From Sphingobacterium zeae (GTDB lineage: Bacteria; Bacteroidota; Bacteroidia; Sphingobacteriales; Sphingobacteriaceae): DNA of 64,000 bases. Within the stretch, counting starts at the first letter, position 1. Each line of letters opens with the position of its first letter. The stretch is taken from positions 4,340,001 to 4,404,000 of the forward strand of contig NZ_JAUTBA010000001.1 in assembly GCF_030818895.1 (NCBI RefSeq), given 5' to 3'. Both the position numbers and the translations under genes were made by a program. Positions 47,607 through 56,789 of the stretch are shown here, in pieces. Below the pieces are notes generated by a model. It had not been told where the DNA came from, did no database searches, and saw only the letters and a list, made by a program, of their open reading frames with translations.

Positions 47607-49005
47607 TGGATGCTGCATTGCCCATGTAAATATAAAAAATCGTACCCGCACTTGCCCGCTCTTCCATATGAATTGCCCATCCCAAACGGTCCAAACAGGA
47701 TTTGATGTAATATAGTCCCAATCCAAGCCCCGGTTTATTTCCTGATAATCTTCCCCGATAAAATGCTGTAAATACTTTAGCCCGTTCATCAGGACTGATA
47801 CCAGAACCATTATCTGCTACTTTAAGACAGTATTGGTCTTCCGTAAACTGCCAGGTAAACCGAATGTACTTTTCATCACCGTCATTAAATTTGATGGCAT
47901 TGGATATGAGGTTATCTAAGATCGAAAAATAATAATCTTCGTCTAGCGTCATTTCAATGTCAGACATTAACGCTTCGTATCGGATTTTGATCTCATCTTG
48001 ATACCGCAAGCGAAGCTCATCCAGCAGCTGTTCTGTGAGCCGGTTCAGCGGAAGCTGAACGATCTTTGGCTGTCGCTCCTGTAAGGCAACAGATCCCATA
48101 ACCTGTTCAAAATAAGCTTTGAGCCGTTTGGCTTGCCTTTCTACGATGCGCCCAAGTTGTGCCACCTCCTTATCGTCTTTCCCTGTTTCACGATCGATCA
48201 AACTGTGTGCACTGATCAGGATTGTCGTCAGCGGGGTATTGAATTCATGGCGCATATGGTTCAGAAAACTTGTTTTGAGATCGGCAAGCTTGCGCTGGCT
48301 GATCCAATTGCTATAAGTCCGGTAACTAAGCAGCACAATGACCGCAATACAGGTCAAAGACAGCAAAAACACGGGTGCCATCTGTTGTACAATCCGCCAG
48401 CCCCGATTCTCATAATCTACATATAGGCTATAGGTAAACCGATAGGGACTTGGACTTTTATCACTTACAGATAATTCAAATACCCGATTATTAACCCCCG
48501 TATTTTCTAGCCGACCAGCTATGGCGCCAGCAGGATCATCACGTACCGTATCATAAAACACCTTCCAAACCTTAGCTGTGGAATCGTAAACTTCCAATTT
48601 ATCAAAATGAAACAGATAAACAAGATCTTTATCAAGTTGCTGTTGCTGTACGATCTGCTGAAAGATACTATCCAGTGATTGCTCTTGCCGCAAGCGTTTG
48701 AGAAAAGGTTCCATACATTGCTGAGCAAATTTAGCGGAATCAAATGTTCCAGTAGGCATCTTGCTAGACCAGAGCGAAAGACAGGGCACCAATGAAGTCT
48801 GAAATATCGTATTACCACCCGGGAATATCTTATCATCCATTACTGCAGCACCATAGGCATTCTGGATTTGTCCGAGCTGTCCGATCTGGTAATTTCGATC
48901 TTCAAGCTTATAGGTATTGAAGATCAGAAAACCGATCAGTAGGGTCAAGATCAGGAAGCTCATACCAAATGCCCAGGGATATATATTTCTATTGGCGCTG
49001 TTCAT
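47587..49005 (-). CDS. Sensor histidine kinase
   Basis: The 472-aa membrane protein has helices at ~12-30 and ~210-228 flanking a ~180-residue periplasmic sensor of no recognised family. HisKA carries His253 (FLNHMRHEFNTPLTTIL); the HATPase has LDNLISNAIKFNDG, VADNGSGISPDE and PGLGLGLYYIKSC. It phosphorylates the overlapping response-regulator gene product. The gene is divergent from a GH29 fucosidase gene, with direct repeats between them, so fucose-rich glycan or a related signal is a candidate input. Confidence 0.94.
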   Translation of the reverse strand: MNSANRNIYPWAFGMSFLILTLLIGFLIFNTYKLEDRNYQIGQLGQIQNAYGAAVMDDKIFPGGNTIFQTSLVPCLSLWSSKMPTGTFDSAKFAQQCMEPFLKRLRQEQSLDSIFQQIVQQQQLDKDLVYLFHFDKLEVYDSTAKVWKVFYDTVRDDPAGAIAGRLENTGVNNRVFELSVSDKSPSPYRFTYSLYVDYENRGWRIVQQMAPVFLLSLTCIAVIVLLSYRTYSNWISQRKLADLKTSFLNHMRHEFNTPLTTILISAHSLIDRETGKDDKEVAQLGRIVERQAKRLKAYFEQVMGSVALQERQPKIVQLPLNRLTEQLLDELRLRYQDEIKIRYEALMSDIEMTLDEDYYFSILDNLISNAIKFNDGDEKYIRFTWQFTEDQYCLKVADNGSGISPDERAKVFTAFYRGRLSGNKPGLGLGLYYIKSCLDRLGWAIHMEERASAGTIFYIYMGNAASNGKRQD

Positions 49006-49043
49006 GGTTTAAAAATAACATCTATTTATTGATTCATGGTACC

Positions 49044-49076
49044 ATTAGGCTTTTATTAGGCTTTCATTAGGTTTCT
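49044..49076. repeat. Three 11-bp tandem direct repeats, probable response-regulator box
   Basis: ATTAGGCTTTT, ATTAGGCTTTC and ATTAGGTTTCT follow one another without gap, and a fourth ATTA begins at 49077. OmpR/PhoB-type regulators bind direct repeats with about one helical turn spacing. The array lies between the divergent kinase and GH29 genes and ends about 28 bp before a -7-like box, the right place for an activator. Confidence 0.7.
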
Positions 49077-49104
49077 ATTAAACACAAGATACTTCTTCGT
49101 GCCT

Positions 49105-49112
49105 TATCTTTA
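49105..49112 (+). promoter_or_regulatory. -7-like box of the GH29 gene
   Basis: TATCTTTA matches TAnnTTTG except for the last base, 23 bp before the ATG at 49135 and just after the 11-bp repeats. Confidence 0.45.
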
Positions 49113-49134
49113 CGGTCTAACAAATTAGCAAATT

Positions 49135-50541
49135 ATGTCCAAAATTTTTCAGACACTACTCTGTCTATGTTGCCTCCTGCTGGGCCACAGCCTGTTTGCG
49201 CAAACCAGTCTTCAAAAAAAAATACTTGAGCAGAGTCAGCTCGATTTTGTCAATCTAGGATTTGGCATGTTTATCCATTACGGGATGCCAACTTTTATGG
49301 AACAGGACTGGTCCGACCCCAATGCTGCTCTTGAATTGTTTAAATCACCCAAACTCAACGCAGATCAATGGGCCAAAGCGGCCAAATCGGCAAATATGAG
49401 TTATGGCTGCCTGACAACCAAGCATCACAGTGGTTTCCCGATCTGGAACACCAAAACTACAGATTATAATGTCATGAATACACCTTTACATCGTGACGTT
49501 GTTAAGGAGTTTACTGAAGCCTTTCGCAAAAATGGTCTTCGGGTAATGTTGTATTACTCGATACTGGATATGCACCAAGGTATACGGCCGCACACCATTA
49601 CCAAAGCCCATATCCAGCTGATCAAAGATCAGCTGACCGAATTGCTCACCCAATATGGAGAAATCGATGCCTTGGTGATTGATGGCTGGGATGCACCTTG
49701 GTCGCGCATTTCGTACGATGATGTTCCTTTCGATGACATCTATTATCTTGTCAAATCATTACAGCCCAAATGCCTATTGATGGACCTCAATTCAGCAAAA
49801 TACCCTGGTGATGCCCTCTTTTACACAGATATCAAATCTTACGAACAGGGAGCGGGGCAATTTATTTCCAAAGAACACAACAAACTTCCTGCTATGGCCT
49901 GTCTTCCCTTACAGCAAAATTGGTTCTGGAAAACCTCATTCCCAAATACTGCCGTCAAGGATGTCAATGAGCTGGTTGAGAAATTCATTATCCCCTACAA
50001 CAACGCCTATTGCAACTTTATGCTCAATGTAGCCCCGAACAGTGATGGTCTCATGGATCAGAATGCACTCGAAGCCTTGAAAAAAATCGGCACATTGTAC
50101 AAAAATAGGCCCAACTACAGTACTTTACCCAGCTACCAAGCTCCTATTGTCGACCACAATATAGCCAAACAAGTACCTTCATACAGCAGCTGGAGTGACG
50201 ATATGAATATCATGGATTTTGCCAACGATGATAACTTTGGTAGTGCCTGGGTCTCCAATCCGGCAATTAAAGGTGAAGTCTGGTATGAATTGGATTTTGA
50301 ACGTAGTAAACCTTTCAATAGTGTGGTTATTACTGAAGGAAAAGACAATCCTTCACAGTATAACTTATCCTATCTGAAAGATGGAAAATGGCAACCTATC
50401 GCAGCCAAAGCCGTGCAGCAAGGGCGTATCAAGATGTTTCGCTTTGACCAAGTATTGGGACAAAAACTACGTTTCAGCATCAAACCTGAAAAAGGCCATG
50501 CGGTCGTAAACGAAATCGGCGTATATCAAGAGCGCCGATAG
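49135..50541 (+). CDS. Secreted alpha-L-fucosidase, GH29 (B-type), with C-terminal F5/8-type domain
   Basis: The 468-aa protein has a signal peptide (ending LFAQ) and a GH29 barrel: GFGMFIHYGMPTFME near residue 42, TTKHHSGFPIW near 94, and ALVIDGWDAPWS with Asp183 as probable nucleophile. The C-terminal ~125 residues form a discoidin-like sandwich (DDNFGSAWVSNPAIKGEVWY; NEIGVYQERR), a likely sugar-binding module. It is only distantly like the two GH29 domains of PUL A and looks like the linkage-restricted GH29 subgroup. It is divergent from a two-component system that may control it, and converges with the locus D susD gene. Confidence 0.9.
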   Translation: MSKIFQTLLCLCCLLLGHSLFAQTSLQKKILEQSQLDFVNLGFGMFIHYGMPTFMEQDWSDPNAALELFKSPKLNADQWAKAAKSANMSYGCLTTKHHSGFPIWNTKTTDYNVMNTPLHRDVVKEFTEAFRKNGLRVMLYYSILDMHQGIRPHTITKAHIQLIKDQLTELLTQYGEIDALVIDGWDAPWSRISYDDVPFDDIYYLVKSLQPKCLLMDLNSAKYPGDALFYTDIKSYEQGAGQFISKEHNKLPAMACLPLQQNWFWKTSFPNTAVKDVNELVEKFIIPYNNAYCNFMLNVAPNSDGLMDQNALEALKKIGTLYKNRPNYSTLPSYQAPIVDHNIAKQVPSYSSWSDDMNIMDFANDDNFGSAWVSNPAIKGEVWYELDFERSKPFNSVVITEGKDNPSQYNLSYLKDGKWQPIAAKAVQQGRIKMFRFDQVLGQKLRFSIKPEKGHAVVNEIGVYQERR

Positions 50542-50608
50542 CAACAGCAAAACCCGATAATACTGATTTATATCGCTTTAATATTTTCACCGAACTCATT
50601 CGGCAAAC

Positions 50609-50656
50609 GCTAATGATAAAGCCCCATGCAATGCTGCAAGGGGCTTTATCATTAGC
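50609..50656. terminator. Long hairpin between converging GH29 and susD genes
   Basis: GCTAATGATAAAGCCCC (50609-50625) pairs perfectly with GGGGCTTTATCATTAGC (50640-50656) around a 14-nt loop. It lies between two converging stop codons and probably terminates transcription in both directions, although the flanks have no T-run. Confidence 0.7.
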
Positions 50657-50674
50657 GAACGGATCAAATAATGC

Positions 50675-52441
50675 TTATTTACTCCAACCCGGATTCTGAG
50701 TCAGATTTCCGTTCAGCACAATCGCTGCTGACGGAATTGGGTAAAGGTATTGCTTGTTGTTGTCATCCCAAGTACGCTTCACCGCCTTAAACCATTCCAG
50801 GTGATTGTCTGAAGTCATAGTCTGGAAATTGGTACTTTTACCACCGATAGCCACCTTGGCCACTCCTGCTGGGACAGTGATCGAAGGAGCAGATTTACTA
50901 CCGTCATAAAAGACAACATCAGGTGTACCGTTATGATCGATATCGATCAATTTATCCAGCGCTGGAATATAGATACCTGTCCAAGGCAAATTAGCCATTA
51001 GCGGTCCAAGCTTCCAGCGTTTCAAATCGTTGAAACGGAATCCTTCCAGTGCCAGTTCCACCTGTCTTTCCCGGCGGATTTCCAAAAGCACAGGATTGTT
51101 TACTTCAGGGAAGAATGTATTTTTCAAGTAGGTATCCACTTTGGTCGGCAGTGTATTCGTTCCACTTGTTATTCCAGCCCTTGAACGTAATGCTCCAATA
51201 GTTTTCGACCAATCCGCCTCATTGAAAGTACCTAGTTCCTGTTTCGCTTCAGCATAGTTTAATAATATTTCCGCATAACGCATTAAAGGAACTGCATTGG
51301 TATTGTAACCGCCATTGTCGTAATAGGGATCGTCTAAAGTATACTTGATCGGTTGATACCCCGTATAGGTAAAACTTGCAAAATTTGGGGGAGCAGGCTG
51401 TCCATTACGGGAATATCCTGGCGTCCGGATCAACTGCGACAAGCGCAGGTCGCGATTTTGACATTCCTCATAGAACTCCTCCGTCTGAAAGTTGGGTCTA
51501 TCCGTATAAGGAGTACCATCAACATTCAAAAAACTATTGATAAAAGGCCTTACCAAACTTAAACGTGGACCGTAGGTCGCTGATGTCCACCACCAGTTGG
51601 CGTCGTTCAAAAGCGCAAGATCTTTACTGAAAGTTACGGCCAACATGACCTCTTTTGTCACTGGCGTATTACTGGTAAACAACTGTCGCTGTGATGTTTT
51701 AGGATCTGCGGAGATATTAAGTCCATAAGGCCCATTTTCCATTAAAATCTTGCCAGCGTCGACTGCCATCTGGAAGAATACTTCCGGCTGTGTAGCCAGA
51801 TTGAGTTTATGATATTTACGGAATGTACCCTCAAATAGTGCAATTCTTGTTTTAAGACCAAGTGCTGTCCATTTATTAACCGTACTGCCATCGCCTCCCG
51901 TATTGGTGATATTGGCATAGGCAAAGTCCAGATCTTCCATGATATGCTTCATGACCGCCTCGCGCGAATCCCGTGGTGCCTTGAGGATATCTGTTTCATC
52001 CACCGCCAGCGGATGATCTACCCAAGGCACATCGCCAAAACGCACCACTTTTTCATAATAAAACCAAGCTCTGAAAAAGCGGGCTAAGCCGATATAGTTG
52101 TTTTTGATGGCATCGCTCAATTTGGGACTGTTGCACTTAGCAATCAATTGATTGATATTGCGTAAAGTCGTCCACGACCAGCCCGAACTGATTTCCGCGC
52201 TATACGCACCACCGACCATAAAATCATTCAGGCTGTTTACAGCCGAATAATCAGCCATTGCATCGCCCTTATACGCGTCACTTCCTGAAGTGATATTCCG
52301 ATAGAAGGAGTTACTGTAATTTTTTAATCCACTTTCACTCCCGAAGATATCGTCCTCGGTAGCTCCTGCCTTCGGCAGCTCATTCAGTTCGCAAGAACTG
52401 AACAAAAGTGCAACCACAGGTATATAAAATAATCTTTTCAT
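50675..52441 (-). CDS. SusD/RagB-family lipoprotein (locus D)
   Basis: The 588-aa protein has a lipoprotein signal with Cys17 (LLFSSC). It has the SusD core (IGLARFFRAWFYYEKVVRFG) and C-terminal signature (YLYPIPSAAIVLNGNLTQNP). A hydrophobic insert near residue 530 (APSITVPAGVAKVAIGGKS) is unusual. It pairs with the SusC gene 12 bp upstream. The only nearby enzyme is the converging GH29, so a fucosylated ligand is possible but unproven. Confidence 0.93.
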   Translation of the reverse strand: MKRLFYIPVVALLFSSCELNELPKAGATEDDIFGSESGLKNYSNSFYRNITSGSDAYKGDAMADYSAVNSLNDFMVGGAYSAEISSGWSWTTLRNINQLIAKCNSPKLSDAIKNNYIGLARFFRAWFYYEKVVRFGDVPWVDHPLAVDETDILKAPRDSREAVMKHIMEDLDFAYANITNTGGDGSTVNKWTALGLKTRIALFEGTFRKYHKLNLATQPEVFFQMAVDAGKILMENGPYGLNISADPKTSQRQLFTSNTPVTKEVMLAVTFSKDLALLNDANWWWTSATYGPRLSLVRPFINSFLNVDGTPYTDRPNFQTEEFYEECQNRDLRLSQLIRTPGYSRNGQPAPPNFASFTYTGYQPIKYTLDDPYYDNGGYNTNAVPLMRYAEILLNYAEAKQELGTFNEADWSKTIGALRSRAGITSGTNTLPTKVDTYLKNTFFPEVNNPVLLEIRRERQVELALEGFRFNDLKRWKLGPLMANLPWTGIYIPALDKLIDIDHNGTPDVVFYDGSKSAPSITVPAGVAKVAIGGKSTNFQTMTSDNHLEWFKAVKRTWDDNNKQYLYPIPSAAIVLNGNLTQNPGWSK

Positions 52442-52453
52442 GTTGATATAAAA

Positions 52454-55400
52454 CTATAAGCCAATAGATAAGTTAAAACTGATGCTCTTCATGATCGGAT
52501 AATTAAATCCGTCGCCGGACCCTGTTCCGATTTCAGGATCCGATTTGCCCAAGTTGCCGACATCGAGATCCTTCGTCTTTTTGTAAAGCGGCGACCAGGT
52601 CCATAGGTTTTCACCCGATAGGCCTGCACGAAGACTACTGATTTTTAATCGGTTTGTCACAGACTTAGGAAAGCTATACCCGATCTGTAAGTTTTTCATC
52701 CGAATATAGGCCACATTTTGTAGATATCTGGTTTGGGGGGTGATTTTAATAGACTCGTTATAACCCGCATAACGTGGGAAATAGCCATTCGGATTATCTG
52801 CTGTCCAATAATTATTGAGATGCCATTCCGGTAAATTGTTATAAGGTCTATTGTACTGTCCCCAGAAAATCGACTCATTGCTCGGGTACCAGTTCTGCTT
52901 ACCTACTCCTTGGAAAAATGAAGAAAAGTAGATACCCTTCCAGTCCAAATTGAGATTAAAGCTATAAATATACCGTGGATCTGCATTACCGATGACCGTC
53001 CTATCACCATGGCTGTAGATCGTATTGTTTCCATAATCAATCACACCGTCGCCATTGAGATCCGTAAAACGGACATCCCCCGGATAGATCGTCCCATTGT
53101 TGGACGATTTGATCAGTTTTTGTTTTGCTGCTCCGTCAATCTCCGCCTGGTTCTGGAATAATCCCTGGGTTACATAACCCCAGATCTCACCAATCCGCTG
53201 TCCTTCGTAATAGGAACCGTCTTTAATTAAACCTTCCCTATTCTCGTAACGGTCTATGTTAGATTTATAATCTGCGAGCGTTCCTCGGACAGACCAGTTA
53301 AACGGACTGCCATTAACGTCGAATCGATCCTTGTAAGTCAAGCTCAGTTCAAAACCTTTGGTAGTCATATCCGCATAGTTCCCTTTTGGTGACTCCGCTC
53401 CAAAAATATCCGGCATTGCGACACCAAGGGTATACATATTGAGGGTCTTACGCTGATAGATATCTCCGGTAAAGGTCAATTTCCCATTTAATGAAGATAC
53501 ATCAAGACCTACATTGGCCGTACGTGCAGTTTCCCAGGTTAAGTTATCGGGAATAACTTTAGGCACCGAGGTATAGGAAGGCTTCTGACCATTTATCACC
53601 CGGTCCATAATCTTGATTTCATAGATATCCAGATAGGAATAGGGATCCACATTACCATTACCCAAAGAACCATAGGAGGCCCTTAGCTTCAGATCAGACA
53701 GCGCCTTTTTATCCACCTGGAAGAAAGGTTCTTCCGATATACGCCAGCCTACGGATGCAGACGGGAACAATCCCCATCGTTGGTTGGTCGGGAATTTGGA
53801 CGAACCATCATAGCGGCCATTAAATTCAAAAAGATAACGGTCTTTGAAGATGTAATTGGCACGCATAAATACACCGACATTGCGGTATTTATTATATCCC
53901 GCGGTTGCTGTGGTATTCTGCCCTACGGCCAGGTTGATATTTTCTACGTCGTCATTAAGCAGACCGGTCTTGGTGATATACGTTGAATGATAAGTCCGCT
54001 GCTCATAATTATAGCCGAGCAAACCTTTAAAGTAATGGTCACCTATTGTACGTTCATATTCACTGTAAAGATTTCCGAACAAGTAACGGTAACGTTGGTC
54101 TACCTGATAAATGTTATCATTCATGCTTGTTTCCAACCGCAGCATTTTTCCCTCCTGCGTACTATACGGGACAGGCACACGAACCCTTACTGAACTAAAA
54201 TCACGATTTCTGAAAGTCAGATCCCCCTTTACGCGGAACGTATTGTTTAAAAACTTAGTCTCGAAAGAAGTAGTGTTGCGGAGATCCTGATTGGCCGTAT
54301 TCGTACCATTCTTACCGTAGATAAAATCCCCTACGGTGTAGGCTGCAGAAAAGCTCAAAGATCCATCAGGGTTAAAGATCGGCGAAGAAGGGTGCCCTTC
54401 ATCGGCAATATTGCGCCAGATATTTCCACCTTCACCAGCAGTCGATGGGTCTCTATATTTGGCATAATTAAAATCGATGTTGTTGCTGATCCGCAACCAG
54501 TCGGTCACCTGAAGTCCCGCTTTTGCACGCGTATTATAGGTTTTATATTTATCGCTATTGTAGCGGTACATACCATTATAATCGTAAGCACGACCAGAAA
54601 TGTAGTAATCCATTTTTTCGGAATTACCGCTGATGGAGAGGTTATGATCCTGGACAAAGGTATTGTCCTTGATCAACGTACCGTAATAATCCTCATTACC
54701 GTAGTAAACATAATTACCCTTATCATCTACCGTCACCTGCTCCGTAATTCCCTGTTCTTTTCTTCTCTTAAATTCTTCCAGCCAATCTGTTGTAAAGATC
54801 TGTGTTTTGTTGAGCTTGCTCGGAATCGAGGAATAATTGTTCCAGGCATTATAGGCGGTAAAGAAATGCGAAGCATATTCGTAGCCATCCGTCACAAATT
54901 TGGGTAGAGCGATCGGTTTCTGAAAAGAACCACTTCCTGAATAGTTAATAGACGTTTTTCCGGACTTTGCACGTTTCGTTGTGACAAGTACAACACCAAA
55001 CGTTCCCCGCGAACCATAGATTGCCGATGAAGCGGCATCCTTCAGTGTGGTTACACTTTCAATATCATTGGGATTGATCGCTGAAAGATCACCCTCAACA
55101 CCATCGATAAGGACTAGTGCGCTTCCCCCCTGACCAATGGAAGTTGTACCACGGATATTGAAACTTGGCGCCCGATTGGGTTTACCATCTGCCGGGGTTA
55201 CATTTAAGTTGGGAATGACCCCTTGGAGCATCTGGCTTGCGTTGCCCAGCACGCGTCCCTCAAAAGCTTCTGCCCCCACCTGGTCTACAGCACCGGTCAG
55301 ATTCACTTTTTTCTGCGTACCATAACCGACCACCACGACTTCTTCCAGCGCAGTGTCTTTGGATTCCATGGTGACGTCAATCTGTCCACCTGTCACACCG

Positions 55401-55690
55401 ACGATTTTTTCACTGTAGCCTATGCCTGTCAATTTGAGTTTTTGCCCTACACTGGCTTCGATCACAAACTGACCTGCACCATTTGTTGAGGTGGTTTTTT
55501 GGGTAGTTAAATTGGTGATAGTAACTCCGGACAACACGATTCCATCTTTGCCTTTGACCACCCCTCTTACGGTCATCTGAACTGCAACATCTTGCGCTTC
55601 TTTAGCCAATTTGACATGATTACGCGCTACGTTAGCCCATGTGGGATAAGATAGACCCAATGCCATACTGATTAGTAATGTCTTCTGCAT
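52454..55690 (-). CDS. SusC/RagA-family TonB-linked transporter (locus D)
   Basis: The 1078-aa protein has a short signal (MQKTLLISMALGLSYPTWAN), a carboxypeptidase-like repeat (VRGVVKGKDGIVLSGVTIT), the plug motif LEEVVVVGYGTQKKVNLTG and a complete barrel ending SISFNLSIGL. It has no STN domain, so it is not expected to signal to a FecR protein, and no sigma/FecR or hybrid regulator lies beside it. An inverted repeat 27 bp before the start codon is the only visible candidate control site. It forms a two-gene operon with susD. Confidence 0.95.
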   Translation of the reverse strand: MQKTLLISMALGLSYPTWANVARNHVKLAKEAQDVAVQMTVRGVVKGKDGIVLSGVTITNLTTQKTTSTNGAGQFVIEASVGQKLKLTGIGYSEKIVGVTGGQIDVTMESKDTALEEVVVVGYGTQKKVNLTGAVDQVGAEAFEGRVLGNASQMLQGVIPNLNVTPADGKPNRAPSFNIRGTTSIGQGGSALVLIDGVEGDLSAINPNDIESVTTLKDAASSAIYGSRGTFGVVLVTTKRAKSGKTSINYSGSGSFQKPIALPKFVTDGYEYASHFFTAYNAWNNYSSIPSKLNKTQIFTTDWLEEFKRRKEQGITEQVTVDDKGNYVYYGNEDYYGTLIKDNTFVQDHNLSISGNSEKMDYYISGRAYDYNGMYRYNSDKYKTYNTRAKAGLQVTDWLRISNNIDFNYAKYRDPSTAGEGGNIWRNIADEGHPSSPIFNPDGSLSFSAAYTVGDFIYGKNGTNTANQDLRNTTSFETKFLNNTFRVKGDLTFRNRDFSSVRVRVPVPYSTQEGKMLRLETSMNDNIYQVDQRYRYLFGNLYSEYERTIGDHYFKGLLGYNYEQRTYHSTYITKTGLLNDDVENINLAVGQNTTATAGYNKYRNVGVFMRANYIFKDRYLFEFNGRYDGSSKFPTNQRWGLFPSASVGWRISEEPFFQVDKKALSDLKLRASYGSLGNGNVDPYSYLDIYEIKIMDRVINGQKPSYTSVPKVIPDNLTWETARTANVGLDVSSLNGKLTFTGDIYQRKTLNMYTLGVAMPDIFGAESPKGNYADMTTKGFELSLTYKDRFDVNGSPFNWSVRGTLADYKSNIDRYENREGLIKDGSYYEGQRIGEIWGYVTQGLFQNQAEIDGAAKQKLIKSSNNGTIYPGDVRFTDLNGDGVIDYGNNTIYSHGDRTVIGNADPRYIYSFNLNLDWKGIYFSSFFQGVGKQNWYPSNESIFWGQYNRPYNNLPEWHLNNYWTADNPNGYFPRYAGYNESIKITPQTRYLQNVAYIRMKNLQIGYSFPKSVTNRLKISSLRAGLSGENLWTWSPLYKKTKDLDVGNLGKSDPEIGTGSGDGFNYPIMKSISFNLSIGL

Positions 55691-55716
55691 TTTTAGTCTG
55701 GTTTAGAATTTTGCAC

Positions 55717-55732
55717 CAAAGTTGGTACTTTG
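55717..55732. promoter_or_regulatory. Inverted repeat upstream of the locus D susC gene
   Basis: CAAAGT-TGGT-ACTTTG is a perfect 6-bp inverted repeat starting 27 bp before the ATG. It could be an operator or a 5'-leader hairpin. The neighbouring bases (ACCAAAGTTGGT, ACTTTGACTTGGT) repeat parts of it. Confidence 0.4.
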
Positions 55733-55856
55733 ACTTGGTTTATAATTTACGTTAATGTTAATAAATATTTAATTAATATCACCAATATCAACTGCTAAAC
55801 AGATTATGCAGAGAAATATTTCACATAAATTTAGTTTTTAGGTAATACAAACGAAA

Positions 55857-55884
55857 AAGAACTGCCCATTTGCGAGCAGTTCTT
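55857..55884 (-). terminator. Intrinsic terminator of the peroxiredoxin operon
   Basis: AAGAACTGC and GCAGTTCTT form a 9-bp stem. On the minus strand it ends in CTTTTTCGTTTG, a good U-tract, about 43 bp after the alpha/beta hydrolase stop codon. Confidence 0.8.
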
Positions 55885-55926
55885 ACTGTTTATATCCATA
55901 CCTTTCGGCCAGGAAAGTATATTGAT

Positions 55927-56751
55927 TTAATTTTCTTGAATAAAAGCCAGGATATCTTTATTGATGGTTTCTGCTTCTGTCGTAGGCATTCCATGTGGAA
56001 AACCCGGATAGGTTATTAAAGTACCATTTTTTACAAGCTGTGCAGCCCTTTTACCTGTTACATCGATCGGTACGATCTGGTCATCCTCACCATGCAGGAC
56101 AAGTACAGGAATTTCTAAGTTTTTCATTTCCTCAGTAAAGTCGGTTTCAGAAAACGCTTTGACACAATCATATTGAGCATTTATACCTCCCATCATTCCT
56201 TGTCGCCACCAGTTGTCCATTACGCCTTGTTTTACATCCGCCCCGTCCCGGTTATAGCCATAAAAAGCAAGGGTAAAGTCCTGAAAATATTGTTGCCTAT
56301 GTTTGGCAGTATTCGCTCTTATTTCATCGAAGACTTCCATAGGTACACCGTCGGGGTTTGACGCACTCTTGGCCATCGTAGGTGTAACCGAACTGATCAA
56401 AACAGCTTTTGAAACACGCTTTGTACCATAATTGGTGAGGTAGCGAACAACTTCTCCTCCGCCCGTCGAATGGCCGATATGGATCGCATCCTTTAGATCT
56501 AACGCTTCCACCAATTGTGCAACGTCCGATGCGTAAGTATCCATCTCGTGACCACCTGCCGTCTGTGTCGAACGCCCGTGTCCACGGCGATCATGCGCAA
56601 TCACACGGTATCCGTTATGGAGGAAAAACATCAGCTGCGCATCCCAATCGTCACTGGATAAAGGCCAACCATGATGAAATACAATGGGTTGTCCTGTACC
56701 CCAGTCTTTATAATAAATTTCTGTTCCGTCTTTAATTTTTAATACTGCCAT
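55927..56751 (-). CDS. Alpha/beta hydrolase, non-heme chloroperoxidase/arylesterase-like
   Basis: The 274-aa cytoplasmic protein has the alpha/beta-hydrolase fold with oxyanion motif FHHGWPLSSDDW, nucleophile elbow GHSTGGGE, HDRRGHGRS, the acidic residue in LHGEDDQIVP and the catalytic histidine near FPHGMP. It is closest in pattern to cofactor-free chloroperoxidases and arylesterases. The physiological substrate is unknown. It is third in an operon after a peroxiredoxin and a DsbA-like protein, which suggests a stress or detoxification role. Confidence 0.88.
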   Translation of the reverse strand: MAVLKIKDGTEIYYKDWGTGQPIVFHHGWPLSSDDWDAQLMFFLHNGYRVIAHDRRGHGRSTQTAGGHEMDTYASDVAQLVEALDLKDAIHIGHSTGGGEVVRYLTNYGTKRVSKAVLISSVTPTMAKSASNPDGVPMEVFDEIRANTAKHRQQYFQDFTLAFYGYNRDGADVKQGVMDNWWRQGMMGGINAQYDCVKAFSETDFTEEMKNLEIPVLVLHGEDDQIVPIDVTGKRAAQLVKNGTLITYPGFPHGMPTTEAETINKDILAFIQEN

Positions 56752-56789
56752 AATGCGTAATTTATTTATGTTCTTGTTTATATAATCTC

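Noticed and set aside
47607..47810. N-terminal extension of the response regulator
   Set aside because: It lies inside the kinase gene in another frame and adds nothing resembling a receiver domain; the ATG at 47606 gives a standard start.
49135..55690. GH29 and locus D as a single operon-type PUL
   Set aside because: The genes converge and a long hairpin separates them, so they are not co-transcribed; only a functional link is possible.
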